Below are positions 1 through 13,100 of a DNA stretch of 64,000 nt, in pieces. The position numbers were made by a program, and so were the translations under genes. Each line of letters starts with the position of its first letter. Position 1 is the first letter of the stretch. Below the pieces are notes generated by a model, which ran no database searches, was not told the DNA's origin, and was given only the letters and a program-made list of their open reading frames with translations. The DNA comes from Synaphobranchus kaupii (taxonomy: Eukaryota; Chordata; Actinopteri; Anguilliformes; Synaphobranchidae): positions 69,371,236 to 69,435,235 of the forward strand of contig CM056383.1 in assembly GCA_029718625.1 (NCBI GenBank), written 5' to 3'.

Positions 1-254
1 TGGAGCAAAGGTGTAGCCTACAGTTAAAATACAGCAAAAAAAATTCAAAAGCAAGCCTATTAAGATGTTTAAACTCTTTTAAAAAAATAAATAAATAAAT
101 AAAGTATTTTTAGAAGTACACATCATTTATCAGTTAAAATCCATATATACAGTATATATGGGTTTTAACTGCAGTAATTCTACACTTGTTCTATTCTTGG
201 TGAATTGCTTCCCATTTGATGTTCACATATGGAAGAGATGTTCAAATCTCAATG

Positions 255-345
255 TGACTCACTGACTCGGTTAGCGACTCACTGACTCGGTTAGTGAGTT
301 AGCGACTCACTGACTCGGTTAGTGAGTTAGCGACTCACTGGCGCC
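255..345. repeat. Short tandem repeat in the last atic intron
   Basis: Three to four imperfect copies of a unit containing GACTCACTGACTCGGTTAG, some with an added GTGAGTTAGC segment. They lie directly upstream of the last atic exon and end about 15 bases before the acceptor. Confidence 0.8.
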
Positions 346-361
346 CGGTTTGTGTTTCCAG

Positions 362-481
362 AGTGGGGTGGAGTACATTGCCGCGCCTGCGGGGTCTACT
401 GCTGACCAGGTGGTCATCGACGCCTGCAACGAGCTGGGCATTAGCCTGGCGCACACCAACCTGCGCCTCTTCCACCACTGA
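362..481 (+). CDS. atic: atic, last coding exon (ATIC C-terminus)
   Basis: This is the final coding exon of the bifunctional purine enzyme AICAR formyltransferase/IMP cyclohydrolase, which catalyses the last two steps of de novo IMP synthesis in the cytosol. A CCAG acceptor ends at 361. The exon gives 39 codons in phase 0, starting [11 protein letters not shown] and ending HTNLRLFHH before TGA at 479-481. The ending is the highly conserved ATIC C-terminus within the formyltransferase domain. The rest of the gene lies outside the window to the left. The gene points towards fn1, tail to tail, as in mammals. The identification rests on the protein ending and on the neighbour. Confidence 0.93.
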   Translation, partial: SGVEYIAAPAGSTADQVVIDACNELGISLAHTNLRLFHH

Positions 482-690
482 GCGGTCCGTGGCCCACGCC
501 GCATTGCCAAGGCTAAACTTGAGTGTGCTGGTCTGTTGGTGATGAAAGCACACATTCCACACTTGAGCGCTCGCACACTCCTCCACGTTATTCCCGGCGC
601 TCAGAGCATTCCTTTCCCACTAGATACGGTTACTGTCTTTCCAAGGTTTCTGCGTGAAACGGCAAATAAATGGGTTTGGATAATTCCAGC
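482..690 (+). other. atic: atic 3'UTR with AATAAA signal
   Basis: Sequence after the atic stop codon. A canonical AATAAA lies at 665-670, so the transcript probably ends near 685-695. The exact cleavage point is inferred. From there to about 1000 I see only AT-rich sequence. Confidence 0.7.
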
Positions 691-999
691 ATTTGTAAAG
701 TTTTTTTGTACAGAATAGGCTATGTGGGTAGTTCAGGTGATTTTTCCTCAATGTTACAAAATGCTAATATCCTTTTTTATTATTATTTTTTTTTAAGAGG
801 TCTCATTCTTTCAGGATTAGATATGGTAACTTGTGTCCCAACCTACTGTGTTTATTTGTTTATTTTTTATTTACACATATAAAAACAATTACATATAAAA
901 TATAATCCACAAAGAAATGTGAAGGAGAATTGCCTTAAAAACCCTCTAGGGGCTTGTATATGGCATTCTCCAAAAAGCAAAATTGTAGACAGATTACAT

Positions 1000-1026
1000 C
1001 AATATAAAATCCCCCCAATCCCCCCC

Positions 1027-1058
<32 letters not shown>

Positions 1059-3230
1059 AGGAACATTCATTCATAATACATACAAGCAGGTCTACAGATG
1101 AACACTGAAGTAGGCACTTATGCCATATGGCTTCATGTTTAGTGAGAATAAAAGTAAAGAAACTACTCACAAATAATGACAGGAAAAATGAACAAAATGC
1201 AACAAAAAATAAAACAAGTTCTATGAGAAGAAAGCCATCAGACCACAGTTTGTATAGGGAGCCCATATGGAAAATATTGGTGAACTAAGAGATGTGATTT
1301 CAGTGCTCTTTTGAACTTCAGAAAAGAAAAGTCCAAAATATGTGGATGCAAAGAGTTCCACAACTTTGACCCTCGATAGAGAATACTAAACTGAGATTGG
1401 GAAGTGCGGGAATGGGGTGGTCTAAGAAGACAGGAGCTACGTGTGGAGTAATTATGAAATTGGTAATTGTGGGCAAACATGTCATGAAAGAAAGGGGGAA
1501 GGCCCTTTTTAAAGAACTATACACAAATAAACCAATCTGGAGATGGTTCACTTGATAAACACTGAGGATACCTAACTTAAGAAATAGAGGCTGAGAAGAA
1601 TGACTTCGATGTACACAGCTGATTATTCTTAGAGCTCGTTTCTGCAGACGATATATGAGCTCAAGTTTGGTCTGATGAGTACTACCCCAAACTAAATTAC
1701 AGTAATTGATATATGGGTAAACCATAGAGTAATATAACATAGTGGCAACCTCAGTGCTCATCAAGTGACATGTTTTTCGAAGAATACCAATACTCTTGGC
1801 CATTTTTGTAGTTATGGCCATGATATGAGGTTTCCATGATAAAGATTCATCAAGCAGAACACCAAGGAATCGTGTAGAACACACCCTAGTTATGGGGATG
1901 TCATCGATCACAACTTTAGATGAGTTAAAAATCACAAATTTGAGACCAAAAAAAATGAAATTTGTTTTTTTAATGTTTAATGATAATTTGTTGCATTTAA
2001 ACCAAATTGATAGTTTAAGTTCTTCATTTAAGACCCTAATGATGGTATCAGGATCCTTATGTGAATAGAATACACTTGTGTCATCTGCAAATAAAATTTT
2101 CGACAGCCTGTCTGAGATGTTAGGGAGGTCATTGATATATATAAAAAATAACAAAGGCCCAAGAATTGAACCTTGTGGCAGACCGCAAAGTAAAGGAAGA
2201 AAAGGAGAATTGGTCCCATTATAGGATACAGACTGCTGTCTATCTTTAAGGTAACTGGTGAACCAAAGCAGTGCATTGTTTTTTATTCCAAGATGTGAGA
2301 GCTTCTGGAGGGGGATATGGTGATTGACTATCAAATGCCTTTGATAAGTCTAAAAAAATACCTATAGTGTTTTCCTTTCTGTCTTTAGCTTTGTATATTT
2401 CATTAATTAGATGTGTGATTGCCATATATGTTGAATGTTTCTTTCTAAACCCGTACTGGTGAGTGTAAATAATATTGTGCTTGTTGAGATGTTCAATTAA
2501 TCTTTTATAGACAAGCTTTTTGAGTATTTTTGACAAGGCAGGCAGGATGGATATAGGTCTATAATGGTTGAAGACAGCTGGGTCATCATCTTTATAAATA
2601 GGGATGATCTTAGCTATTTTAAGTTCCTGTGGGACGATTCCCTTCTCCAGTGATATATTAAAAATATGAGATAATGGCTTCACAATGGATTCTTGAATGG
2701 ATATCAGTAATCTACCTCCAATACCATCATAACCCGGAGAAGAGTCCCCCAGGTTGATCAAGATCTCCCGAACCTCATCCTCTGTAACCGGCAAAAAAAA
2801 AAACTGTCTTTGATTGGAGAATTCATAAACTGAAGGGGACTATGATTACTTGATGGAATATTTGAAGCCAGAGTTGGACCAACTTCTGAAAAAAAAAATA
2901 ATTTAAAATTATTGGCAATTAATTGAGGATCAGTGATAATACCCCCATCAACCTTAAATTCATTAAGCAACTGATTACGTTTATTTTTTTTGTTGAGGAT
3001 AGAGTTAATTGTTCTCCATAAGAGAGTCATGTTGTTTTTGTTTTTAGATAATTCCATATTGTAGTAATGTTTTTTAGCTCCTCTAATAATGTGGTTTAAT
3101 TTATTTCTATAGTTCTTAAATTGAGCTAGATTAAATGGAGTGGGACAGAAGATATTTTTTATACAATCTATGTTTAGTATTTAGGGATTTGATAATAGCT
3201 AGGGTTATCCATGGTTTGATCGGTTTATGA
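1000..3230 (-). mobile_element. Decayed non-LTR retrotransposon (LINE), reverse-transcriptase region
   Basis: Minus-strand coding remnants of a LINE reverse transcriptase. Readable parts are an upstream segment (about 3057-2795), the RT fingers/palm segment (about 2794-2320, with a YRPISILP block), a GLPQGSILGPLLF block, the FADDT catalytic box at 2077-2091, and a C-terminal segment ending near 1238. The pieces sit in different frames, with apparent frameshifts near 2795, 2325 and 1475, so the copy is dead. It is 5'-truncated, with no endonuclease seen. A CA tract and C-run at about 1018-1060 may mark its 3' tail. The RT resembles the jockey/CR1/Rex-type LINEs found in fish; I cannot name the clade. 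It occupies the gap between the convergent atic and fn1 genes. Confidence 0.85.
1029..1060. repeat. (CA)n microsatellite
   Basis: Uninterrupted CA dinucleotides preceded by a C-run, at or next to the 3' end of the LINE remnant. Confidence 0.9.
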
Positions 3231-4240
3231 TGAGGATATAACCTTCTTACAAGTCATTGGCATAATTTAAATTGGTACCAACCTGCATATGTTTCCCACA
3301 GACTCATGTAACAAATGTCTATTTTTGCCAGTGTCGTGAGGCTAACTAGAAACATTTTAGCTCATCTGAGAATTGGCAATTGGCTCAATATTGGAGTCCT
3401 TCTATGAATAGCCAACGTGCCACACTGTAAAGAAGAGGTTAGAAGACTTGACTGAGTTTGAGTAGCCATTCAAAGTTGGATTTGGTATAACCAAATATTA
3501 TTATTACTAGGAAGTGCCTTAAACTTGTCTGAAGATCTATAACTATCCTTATCTGCTGCTTTGTGGCAGAAAATCAATGGCAGGGTTTCCATGTGCAATC
3601 CAAAATGGCAGAGCTAGAATCTTGTAGCAGCTCATAATGTCATAACTGCAATTACCGCATATATTGCAATAAAAAAGTAATAACCGTGTAATTATGTGTG
3701 TAATGTAATAAAAATGTTGAGCGCCTAACATAACTTTTTGCATGATATTTAGAGCACGGGTGGCCAATCTTGGTCCTGGACAGCCTTGGGTTGAGGGTCA
3801 ATAGCTTTTTCCGTGTAATGTAATAAGTTATTAAATTATACACAAGAAGTTATTACGTTATGTGCTCAACATTTGACATGAGTTAGATTACCTTTTTGAG
3901 TATTTTTTATTTTAAAAAAAAATACATTATATGCAGTTACATTGCTACAAATCTGATTGGGAAACACTGGGAATGCATAGGCTGTCCCCCATTTTGGCTC
4001 TTGACATGATCCCTAACGTGATCTTTGATCTGTGGTCATGATGCAGAAATACCTGTGTTATCCTGCTGTAGTTTGACCTCTAAGCCATGAAGTTCAAACT
4101 TCTTTACTCCAAACTGCTTGCCGTTATGAAATTATAATTATGCTTTTGTGGTTGTGCTACATGCAAGGGCTATAAGGTTCCAGACAGTTTATATGCCATT
4201 TGTCCCTTTTCCAAGAAGCAATCAATAGAAATCAGACTTT
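3231..4240. other. Intergenic spacer between LINE and fn1 3' end
   Basis: No coding signal was found. The sequence is AT-rich. About 3750-3835 has the wording of a common dispersed fish repeat (GGTGGCCAATCTTGGTCCTG), followed by degenerate TAATGTAATAA-type repeats. I see nothing else here. Confidence 0.5.
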
Positions 4241-4242
4241 TT

Positions 4243-5208
4243 TTGAGGTTCTTGTAAAACTTTATTAAAAGGAATTTCTGTCCACAGTAGTAAAGGCTTT
4301 GGCACCTACAGTATAAAAATAAAAAAAAGTTTACACCTCAAAATTTGCATTCACACAAAATGCTTGGAAGAAAGGGATAAATAAAACTAGTTTAAAAAAA
4401 CAAAAAAACATTTTTTTAAAAAGTGGAAAAACTACAACAAATCGATCACGGACAGTGCTTCCCCTGCATACGCAGAGGGAAACAAACCAAACATACAGCT
4501 CAGGATTGGAAAGCAAGCACTTCTCTGCACACGGGTTTGACAGGTTGCGATTGCTAAAACAGTGCTTGATTTCAAAATGTTTTTAAACACAAAAAAAAAA
4601 AGTACAATAACATAAAAGTGACAACACTGAACACGCCGTTACTCAACATTGTGTTTCGAAAATACTGAAAGGGCCACGCAAAGCCCAACCTGGGCCTCAA
4701 ACATCTGCTGCCCCGCTAAAATCTGAACTAACCAGTCAGAACAGGGACTGACCTCCCGCTAATCCCTCTGACTCTAAAAAGAAGGGGTCAAAAAAGGTCC
4801 GGGCGTCTCCATGGGGTTACACCTCCTACAACTTGTGCGGTAAAAACTACAAACCCCAGGGCCTTTTGGGACTGTCCGGGAACACTAAGGCAATGTTTTC
4901 TTTTTGTTCTTTAAAGTGTCACAAAGGGGTATTTAAAAAAGGACAGGACATCAATACACTTTTTTTTGCACAGAAGTCTTTGGAGCTGATTCTGCAGGCA
5001 GGCGGTGAAGCAGCACATCTGTGATCTGATTATCGACGGGAGCGAGAGAGTAAAGTGTTAGTACAGTCTGGGGGGGTGGGGGGGCTCCTCAACATCACCG
5101 GCGCGGTACGTAGCTGGGGGGCGGGATGGGGACGGGGGCAGGAGGACAGGCGGGACGGGCGGGATGGGGACGGGGGCGGGAGGATAGGCGGGACGGGCGG
5201 TTCTTGGT
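4243..5208 (-). other. fn1: fn1 3'UTR with AATAAA signal
   Basis: Region downstream of the fn1 stop codon. On the minus strand AATAAA is read at 4266-4261, so cleavage is expected near 4243. The UTR is about 0.96 kb. It is GC- and G-rich just after the stop (5050-5200 on the + strand) and A/T-rich further on. The 3' end is inferred from the first good polyadenylation signal. Confidence 0.65.
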
Positions 5209-5277
5209 TCACTCCCTGGGGTTCTGTGCGTCTGCGAGGAGCTCCGGTCTCAGGCACTCGATGGGGCATTGGATATT
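5209..5277 (-). CDS. fn1: fn1 exon 46: C-terminal dimerisation tail
   Basis: 22 codons and [23 protein letters not shown] then RE. The two cysteines of CPIEC form the inter-subunit disulfides of the fibronectin dimer. Acceptor CACCAG. Confidence 0.95.
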   Translation of the reverse strand, partial: NIQCPIECLRPELLADAQNPRE

Positions 5278-8200
5278 CTGGTGGGGAAACGCACAGCAGT
5301 CAGTGCCAGGAAACGCTTCTCTTTTAAACCACTCGGAGGACATGATTCACGCTTATATTTACAAGCAGGAAATGTAACATTTACATTTCAATTTGGTTTA
5401 GTTTGCAAGACATTTCAGTGCAACTGCAATGGTAAAACACACTCGCCATTATTTATTTACACTTCTGCTGAATTTACATTTTTATATCTTTTATATTTTT
5501 TGGTTCTTGTAATTCCTTCTGGCTTTGATATAATTATTTCCTTGTTTTGTTTTTTTTCTTGATTTGATGGTGCTTGTTTAGTCAACTGATATTGACCAGG
5601 TTTCCAAGCTCATTTAACCATTTATAATTTAGTTATTTAGGTTAAAAATTAAACACATAAATTAAGCAATTTATTGTATGAATACTACAACAATTTACAA
5701 ACAGTTTGCAGGGCCATGGAGCTTGTAAAGTAGGGGTTTTCCACCCTCCCTTTAACTGGCAGTCAGTAAAGGAACATAACCCATGTGGGGGGGAAAGTAT
5801 ACTACGGTGTATTTGAGCATACGTAAATCCTAATGAAAGTTTATGGGAAGTTGAAACGGGGGGTGACGGAGAGGAGGGTGACGGAGAGGAGAGTGGGGGG
5901 ATGACGGAGAGGAGGGTGGGGGGGTGACAGAGAGAGGGACACTCACCAGTTTCCTCAAGGTGTTGTCCCTGTAGCGATCGTACATGTCCGTGCGTACGGG
6001 ATGCACCAGGTCTACGTCCAGATCTGCGCCCGGCCGACGGCAGTTCTCACAGCGCCAACCCTGAGTGGACGGCACACTGGTTACACATACACTCGCGGGG
6101 GGGAGAGGCCACACGCCTGCACGAAATTCCCGCTGCCGGGTGGGGCCTCGCGCCAAACGCACACCTGCGCTGACGTTCACGCTCACGGGTGGAGCCACAC
6201 GCCAGGCGCACCTACGAGAGAGCAGGCGAGGGCAGGTGCGGACTGTGTCTTACCTGCTGTCCGCCGTAGCAAGTGCAGGTGCAAATGGCTCCCAGGTACT
6301 CTTTCTGCCACTGGTTCCCAACCTTGTAGACATTCCCATTATCGTAGCAGGTGGACTCGTCTGAACAAATAAACAAGGAGGGTTAACCAACCATCCACAT
6401 CTGAAATAAGGCTAAATGCACAAATCCCTTAGCCGTAACCATCATCACTTAGAGCCCTGTTACTCAAATCACGGTCCACGAGGGGGCTGAGAACCGCTGG
6501 TTTTCCACACCTTTACCTGGGAGTCAGGTGTGAAGACGGTCTGGCCAATCGGTAGTGCTAATTGTTCAGTTAACCGAGGTCGGATGTGGATTTTAGGGCC
6601 AGATTAGAGTATCCATGCCTTCGAGCAGGGGTGTCGAACTAAATTCCCAGAGGGGTGTTTGAGGTAGCCCTTTCAATCACCTGCCAATTAAGGCCTTGAG
6701 AACAAGGTGTGTGGGTTCTTTAGCCAATCAATGACTTAAATGTACCACCGGTGCCGAGAACACCCCGAAAACCGGCCAACACTGCAGCCCTCCAGGACCG
6801 GAGTTTGACACAGTCATGACTTAGAGGGCTATCGTGACTATTCACAATAATAACGGGGTTCTGTGGAGGACTGGACCGTTGGGACGGCACTGGTCACCCC
6901 GGTGTGTGGGATCTGCGGAGGACTGGACCGTCAGGACGGCACTGGTCACCCCAGTGTGTGGGACTCACGTGGCTCGCATTTGAACTCGCCCTTCCCGTTG
7001 CCCAGACAGGTGCAGCTCATCATGTGACCGTTCTCGGCCTGCCGGTCCCACTTCTCGCCGATGCGGTAGTTGTTGCCGTTGTCGTGGCACCACTCTGTTT
7101 GGGGGGAGAGGAGATGGTTCAGGGTCAGTATTCGTCAGGGGGGAGCGTGTCAGGCACTCGCCCTGTATCCACCCCCTGTTCCTCCCTCCAGCAGGGGGTG
7201 CATGAGAGCCAATCACAGCGAAGGGGAGCAGTCACATGATCAGTGACCATGAAGTCACCACAATATCTTACCAGAGAAGTACACAAGCCTTAGCGTTTGC
7301 ATTGTCTGCTAAACAGGTGAAGCAGTTGAAAGTGCAAATCTCAGCGATTTATGTTGGCATAGTCTCACTTGCAATGTTAGTCAAAGTTTATGTTGCAACA
7401 CTCTTAGCATGGGTAGAATTTAATTGAATTCAGTACACATTGAATAACAATTTTGATGGGTCTTTGTTAATGTTCTTGGTTTGACTATGTAAGATTAACT
7501 ATGCCAGAACAAAAACATGGTGTCGGTGTGAGGTGCATGATGGGAAAGGGGAGCCACTCACTGGAGGAATCACATCTGAAATGGCCGCTGCCGAGCCCCA
7601 GGCACCTGCACCAGAGCTTGAAGCCTGTATCAGACATGCGTTCCCACTCGTCATCCACCTCGTGGTAGGTGGCAGTGAAGGTGTCGTAGCAAACGTCCTT
7701 GGAAGGCACGTTCCCCGGAACTGGAGGGTGGAGGCACGGACAGCCATTTTATTAATGCGTCAAGTTTAATCAAACAAACGCACGTCGATGTAGCGGACCA
7801 GAGGAAACCACTTCAGTAGAAACACTTGTGGTTTCACCTGAGTTAAAACCTGGCACAGGCGGCCATTTACAGTACATTACTTATCCAGAGCGACTTGCAC
7901 AACCTTTTACCGAGTATTAATTTATACAGCTGGATGTATACTGTAGCAATTCAGGTTAAGCACCTTGCTCAAGGGTAAGTGTCTTCCCTGCCAATCGAAC
8001 CTGCAACCTTTTGGGTTACAAATGCAATGCTCTAACCATTATAGTACACTGCTACCCCCATTTAATTAATGGATCAAATTTGATTAAACAAACGCATATC
8101 AACGTACTGGACCAGAGGAAACTCCTGTGGTTTCACCTGAGTAACAATAAGTGATTATTCACGTTAAAATGATCTTGTTTTAAGCAGGGTGAGCACGCAG

Positions 8201-8481
8201 CGTTAATGTGCGGCTGCCTGTGTGAGGAGCTCCGTACCGGTGTTGCTGACGGTGATCATCTCCTCCAGGATCTTGTGCTTCAGCGCCCCCTTGATGGCCT
8301 CCACGATGACGTTGTAGGAGGCGCCGGAGGTCAGGCCCACGAGCGTGGCGCTGGTGGAGGTGCCGGGGAGGCTCATCTGGAGGGGTGGAACGTTCGGAGA
8401 GGAGCGGGGTCAGAAACGCCGGACGGATCCCGGCTGGCGATTACGTAATGCCGACCCCCCCCCCCTCCCCCCCTCCCCCCT

Positions 8482-8520
<39 letters not shown>

Positions 8521-10113
8521 AACCAAGCCTGACCTTTCCCCCAATACGATAGACTGATACAGCTGGGGTTTCAACATTAGAGAGAAAGTAAAAAAAATTA
8601 ATAAATAAAAAAACCTCGTAAAAGCCAAGGTTGCTCTGTTGGCGGGAATGGCGGCGGACACATTGCAGACATGAGCTGTCATTTCCTGTCTGCTTTTCCC
8701 GCCGTACCCCACGGAGTAGGAGGGCTACCTTACGCTGCTCCCCGCTACCCCTGCGTGCGGCCTGAGCGCTCGGGGGACTCTCCCGCTCACGGATTATCCA
8801 TCGGACATGTTGGAACGCCGCGGAGTGATGTCTCCCTGCTGCCGCTAGCCTCCCTGAGGTGAGGTAATGCGCGAGGAGAGCCGCCAGCGTTTCCATGGCT
8901 TTCCCCTCTCCTTTTTAACGGGAGCCCGTTTCCCTCCTGCGGGACAGCGCTTGGACAGGACAGCGGCCTCTCGAGAGGGAGACGTCTGCACGAGTGTGTG
9001 TGTGTGTGCGCGTGTGTCTGTATAGTGTTTGCCAGAGTACACGTCTGTGAGCGAGTATATGTATGTCAGTCTATCCATCTGCCTTTGTGAAACTTGTGTA
9101 TGTGTATGTGGGTATGTACGTGGAAGGCCTTCTCGTTGCGGTGGGTGATGGGGGGTGTGTGTGCGTGCGCGTGTGTGCGTACGTACCTGGAACACCTTCT
9201 CGTTCCGGTGGGTGACGGGGTGGCAGGACAGCACGTACTCGGAGCTCTGCTGGAACGGCTGCCAGGAGACCGTAGTCTGCGTCTGAGATTCCTGCGGTAT
9301 TCCCGTGTCGTTCTCTGGAAAACCAAAGGGAAAGCCCAAGACGGGCCTTTCATTGACCCGCAGCACGGGGACGAGCTCGCCATCGGCCCCCACCAGGGGC
9401 ACGTTGACCAGGGTCTCGCGGGCGTGGGGGTACTGGGGCTGCCGCGGCCCATTGTTGCCCAGGCTCTGGTACTCGGTGTAGATGTGCTGTCCCTGCTGGC
9501 CCAAGCCGTCCTGCCCGCTAGTGCCCACCAGGTGCACGCGGTTCTGGTCGAAGTCGGGGGTCACGTCGTCGGGCACGTCCAGGCCGTCGGGGCCGGTGTG
9601 GTGGGGGATGGGCAGCTGAGGCACCGGCAGCTGGGGCTCGGGTTCTAGCGGAGAGACGGGTTAGGAGGCAAAGCGTGTTAGAGAGGCCTGCAGTAGCACG
9701 TGGCCGCCAGCAGAGGGTGTGTGCGCGTGCGAATCCATCACGATCACCATCTATGCTGGATCCACAGAGCAAAGCTGGCTGCCATTTCCTTTTGAATTTT
9801 TTTTTTATGGCCATTCAAAAGTTAAATGCTTTGTTAAAAAGCATTGGGAGGCATAGAGTTATTGGGGTAAGAATAGCTTGGCTTGAAAGTGAACTTGTTG
9901 CACACAAGAGCACTTTGATTACCTGAGAGCTGAGCTTTAATTCCAAGCTTTCCTCTGGTGCTGACATGAGCTGGGCTTAACATCTTTTTTTTTTTTTTTG
10001 CCAACCCTTACCCTTTTTGGCAACAAAAAAAAAAAACGTGTGCATGTGTGTGTATACACGCGTGTGTACTTACGAGTTCTTACCTTTCCCACTAGAGTGG
10101 TGCTAAAAAAAGA

Positions 10114-10150
<37 letters not shown>

Positions 10151-13100
10151 ACGCGTGTGTACTTACGGGTTCTGGCCTTGCCCACCAGAGGGGTGCTCCT
10201 CTGGCTGCCCTGCAGGGCGATGATCTTGATGATGTACTCAGTGCCTGGCTTCAGACCTGAACACAAAAAAACAACATCGCGTCAAACAAAAAATGTCCCA
10301 GAAAGCAAAATTAGCATCAAATTCAAGAACGTTTTGCATGTTTACAGTACAGTGCCTAGGGAGGAGCCCAGAGGTTATGAATAGGCTGTTCTCCTGCAGC
10401 AGGTAATCGGACAGTAGCGCTATTCTGGGTTTATGAAAAGCTAGCTGTGCTTGATGGGGAGGAGCGGGCAGGTACCCGAGACGGTGGCGTAGTTCATTCC
10501 GGCGTGAGGGCGTGGGGTGAGCTCGCGGGGAACCCCGCCCGACTGCTCGTAGGTGATGAAGTAGCCCGTGATTCGGGTGCGGGGTGCGTCCCAGGTGAAG
10601 GAGATGGCATTGGGGGTCAGGGAGGTGAAGCGGATGTTGCTGGGGCCCTCGACAGATGGTTTTACTGGGGGAAAAAAACATACAAACTTGAACGTTACTG
10701 ACGCAATTTTCTCTCGCGTTTCCTTAAAGGTAAAGCCCACGGCCAATTTATTTTTGGAATTCGGGGTGTGGCACGTACTTGTGCTGGCAGTGAGGGTGAA
10801 GGGGGCACTGCGAGCTTCGCCGTTGAGGGTGTAGAAGTGGATGGTATAGGTGGTACCTGGCTGCAGACCTGGAAGAGATCAATTGAAAATGAGCCAAATC
10901 TCTGTAATCCTGCAATTAGCCAGTAGCAGCAGCAGAAGGATTACAGTGATAAAAGGGTAATAATAGCCGATACAATAGAAGAAAGTATGAGTGCAATAAG
11001 AGGGTAATAAAAGCGTACACAGCAGAGGTCATGAGTGTAATAAGCATGCGATAACAGCCTAAACAGCAGCAGTAAGCATGAATAAGCGGGTAATAATACC
11101 AGTGAGGGTGTAAGAGCGGAGTTCTGGTGAGATTGTCCTTTGGATGGGCGTCTGGCTGCCGCCGACTGGCGTAGCGTCGATGAGGAAGCCGGAGATGGTC
11201 TCCACCTTGGAGCGCCAGGTCAGCGTGATGGAGGAGTCCTTAATGTCCGAGATCCGCACGCGGCGAGGGGGGCTGATGGCTGAGAAGGGAGGAAGTGGGA
11301 AAATCTTAACTTTTATAACGGACGTGGAGTGCAAATAACCTTAACTTCGACAGAATCGGTGATAAACAACCTGCAATAAGCAAGCCGCTGGTTATGAGAA
11401 GAGCAGACTTACTGTCCAGCGTAGTGACCTCTCCCTGTAGGGGCCGGCTGGTGAGGGTGTCCTTCAGCGCATAGACTTGGACTTCGTACATAGTGGCAAC
11501 CTGCGAAGATGAATGGCGATGACATCATGAGGCAGGGATAGGTCATCTTTGGTGGGGGACACTGATCATAATTACAAGCGATCCCTCAAGACAAAGAAGA
11601 AGCTAAATCAGACTCCACGTGTTTCTAATTTCTCAGAGACCGAAGTCTTTGGCAGCGAGTCTTTGTACTTTGATCCACCCACTAGCAGGGAATTACAAGC
11701 CTGGTGCTGACAGTGGCTTTGTTGGCCCTGTGGGGGCTGCTCTTAGTACTCGGGGTTAAACTAAACAGAAACTCAGTTTGGTCTCTTATTATGCCATCAG
11801 CAGAGGTCCTCCATAACATAAAGCATTGGAAAAATACAACAGCAGCTGTTGGAAAATTATGAAGAGAACCAAATGATGAACAAATGAAGGTCAAACTTGG
11901 AAGATTATGGAAAAGGCCATATATATATAGTCATCAGCTTAATTAATGATGGATTAGCGCAAAGTAATACGTTACCATGAGCGAAGATATGAAGACCTGG
12001 GTGGTGTCGGGTGCCAGGCTGATCTCTTTGGTGGGGCCGCTCTTGTTTTTGGGGTTCACGACCACACGGTACCCTGAAAGCTGGGCGGAGGGGGCGTCCC
12101 AGGAGATGGTGAAGGTTGAAGGGCCGACCTGAGTAAACTCCAGGTTTGTTGGGGCAGGAATGGCTGTTTGGGGCAGGGGTCGGTAAAGAGACGTTAAAAT
12201 CACATGTACAAACAAAAGACTAAGAGTTTAAAAGGACTAAAATATTTCTAATAATTATTTAACCCAGATCTGCTACTCTCTTTGACAAAAGGGTTCTGAA
12301 AGGGTTCTTTGGCTTGTCTCCATAAAGGAACCCTTTTTAGTTATTTATGGAACCCTCTGTGGTAGGTGTGAAATGTTTGAACCATTTTTCCCGACAAAGA
12401 ACCCTTGAACTAGATATGGCTCCTCTATAGAGACACAGTGGAGCCTTTTGGACCAATTTCTCCTGAGAGTGTAGATAGGGTTCCTCTATGGAGACACAGA
12501 GGAGCCTTTTGGAACCCTTTCTTTTGAGAATGTAGGTAGGGCTCCTCTATGGAGACACAGAGGAGCCTTTTGGAACCCTGTCTTCTGAGAGTGTAGATAG
12601 GGTTCCTCTATGGAGACACAGAGGAGCTTTTTGGAACCCTCTCTTCTGAGAGTGTACAGTCGAATGCAGTGCACGGGACATACCTGTGGCCTGTGTGCCC
12701 TCCAGGGCGGGGCTTGGGGTGCGGTCGTGCACAGCGATGACCCTGATGGTGTACTCCGTCCCGGGGTGTAATCCCTGCAGCTCGGCGGTCTCTGCGTCTC
12801 CATCGGGGGCGGGGCGGAGCTCGCGCTCGCCCTCCTCGGAGCTGGAGTACAGGACCCTGTACGAGGTCACCGCCCCGTCAGGCCCCTCCCACGAGATCCT
12901 CATGGAGGTGGAGTCCACGTCGGAGAAGATCAGGTCTTTGGGCCGGTCCACAGCTGAAAGACGGACAGGCGGGGTTAGAACCTAGATATGGGTGGGGGTG
13001 CTCCCAAAAAAAAAACAGGGAAATAACGTGCCCATCGCATGCCAGTTTCATGCAGTTTGGGCCCAGATCCGAAAGTATTTCACAATTGAAGGGTTGCCCG

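Noticed and set aside
8519..8896. 125-codon minus frame between FN3-15 exons
   Set aside because: Lies in intron 40, has no recognisable domain, and overlaps a CT microsatellite. GC-rich chance frame.
9094..9648. 184-codon + frame opposite the V segment
   Set aside because: Antisense shadow of exon 40; the minus strand matches fibronectin in detail.
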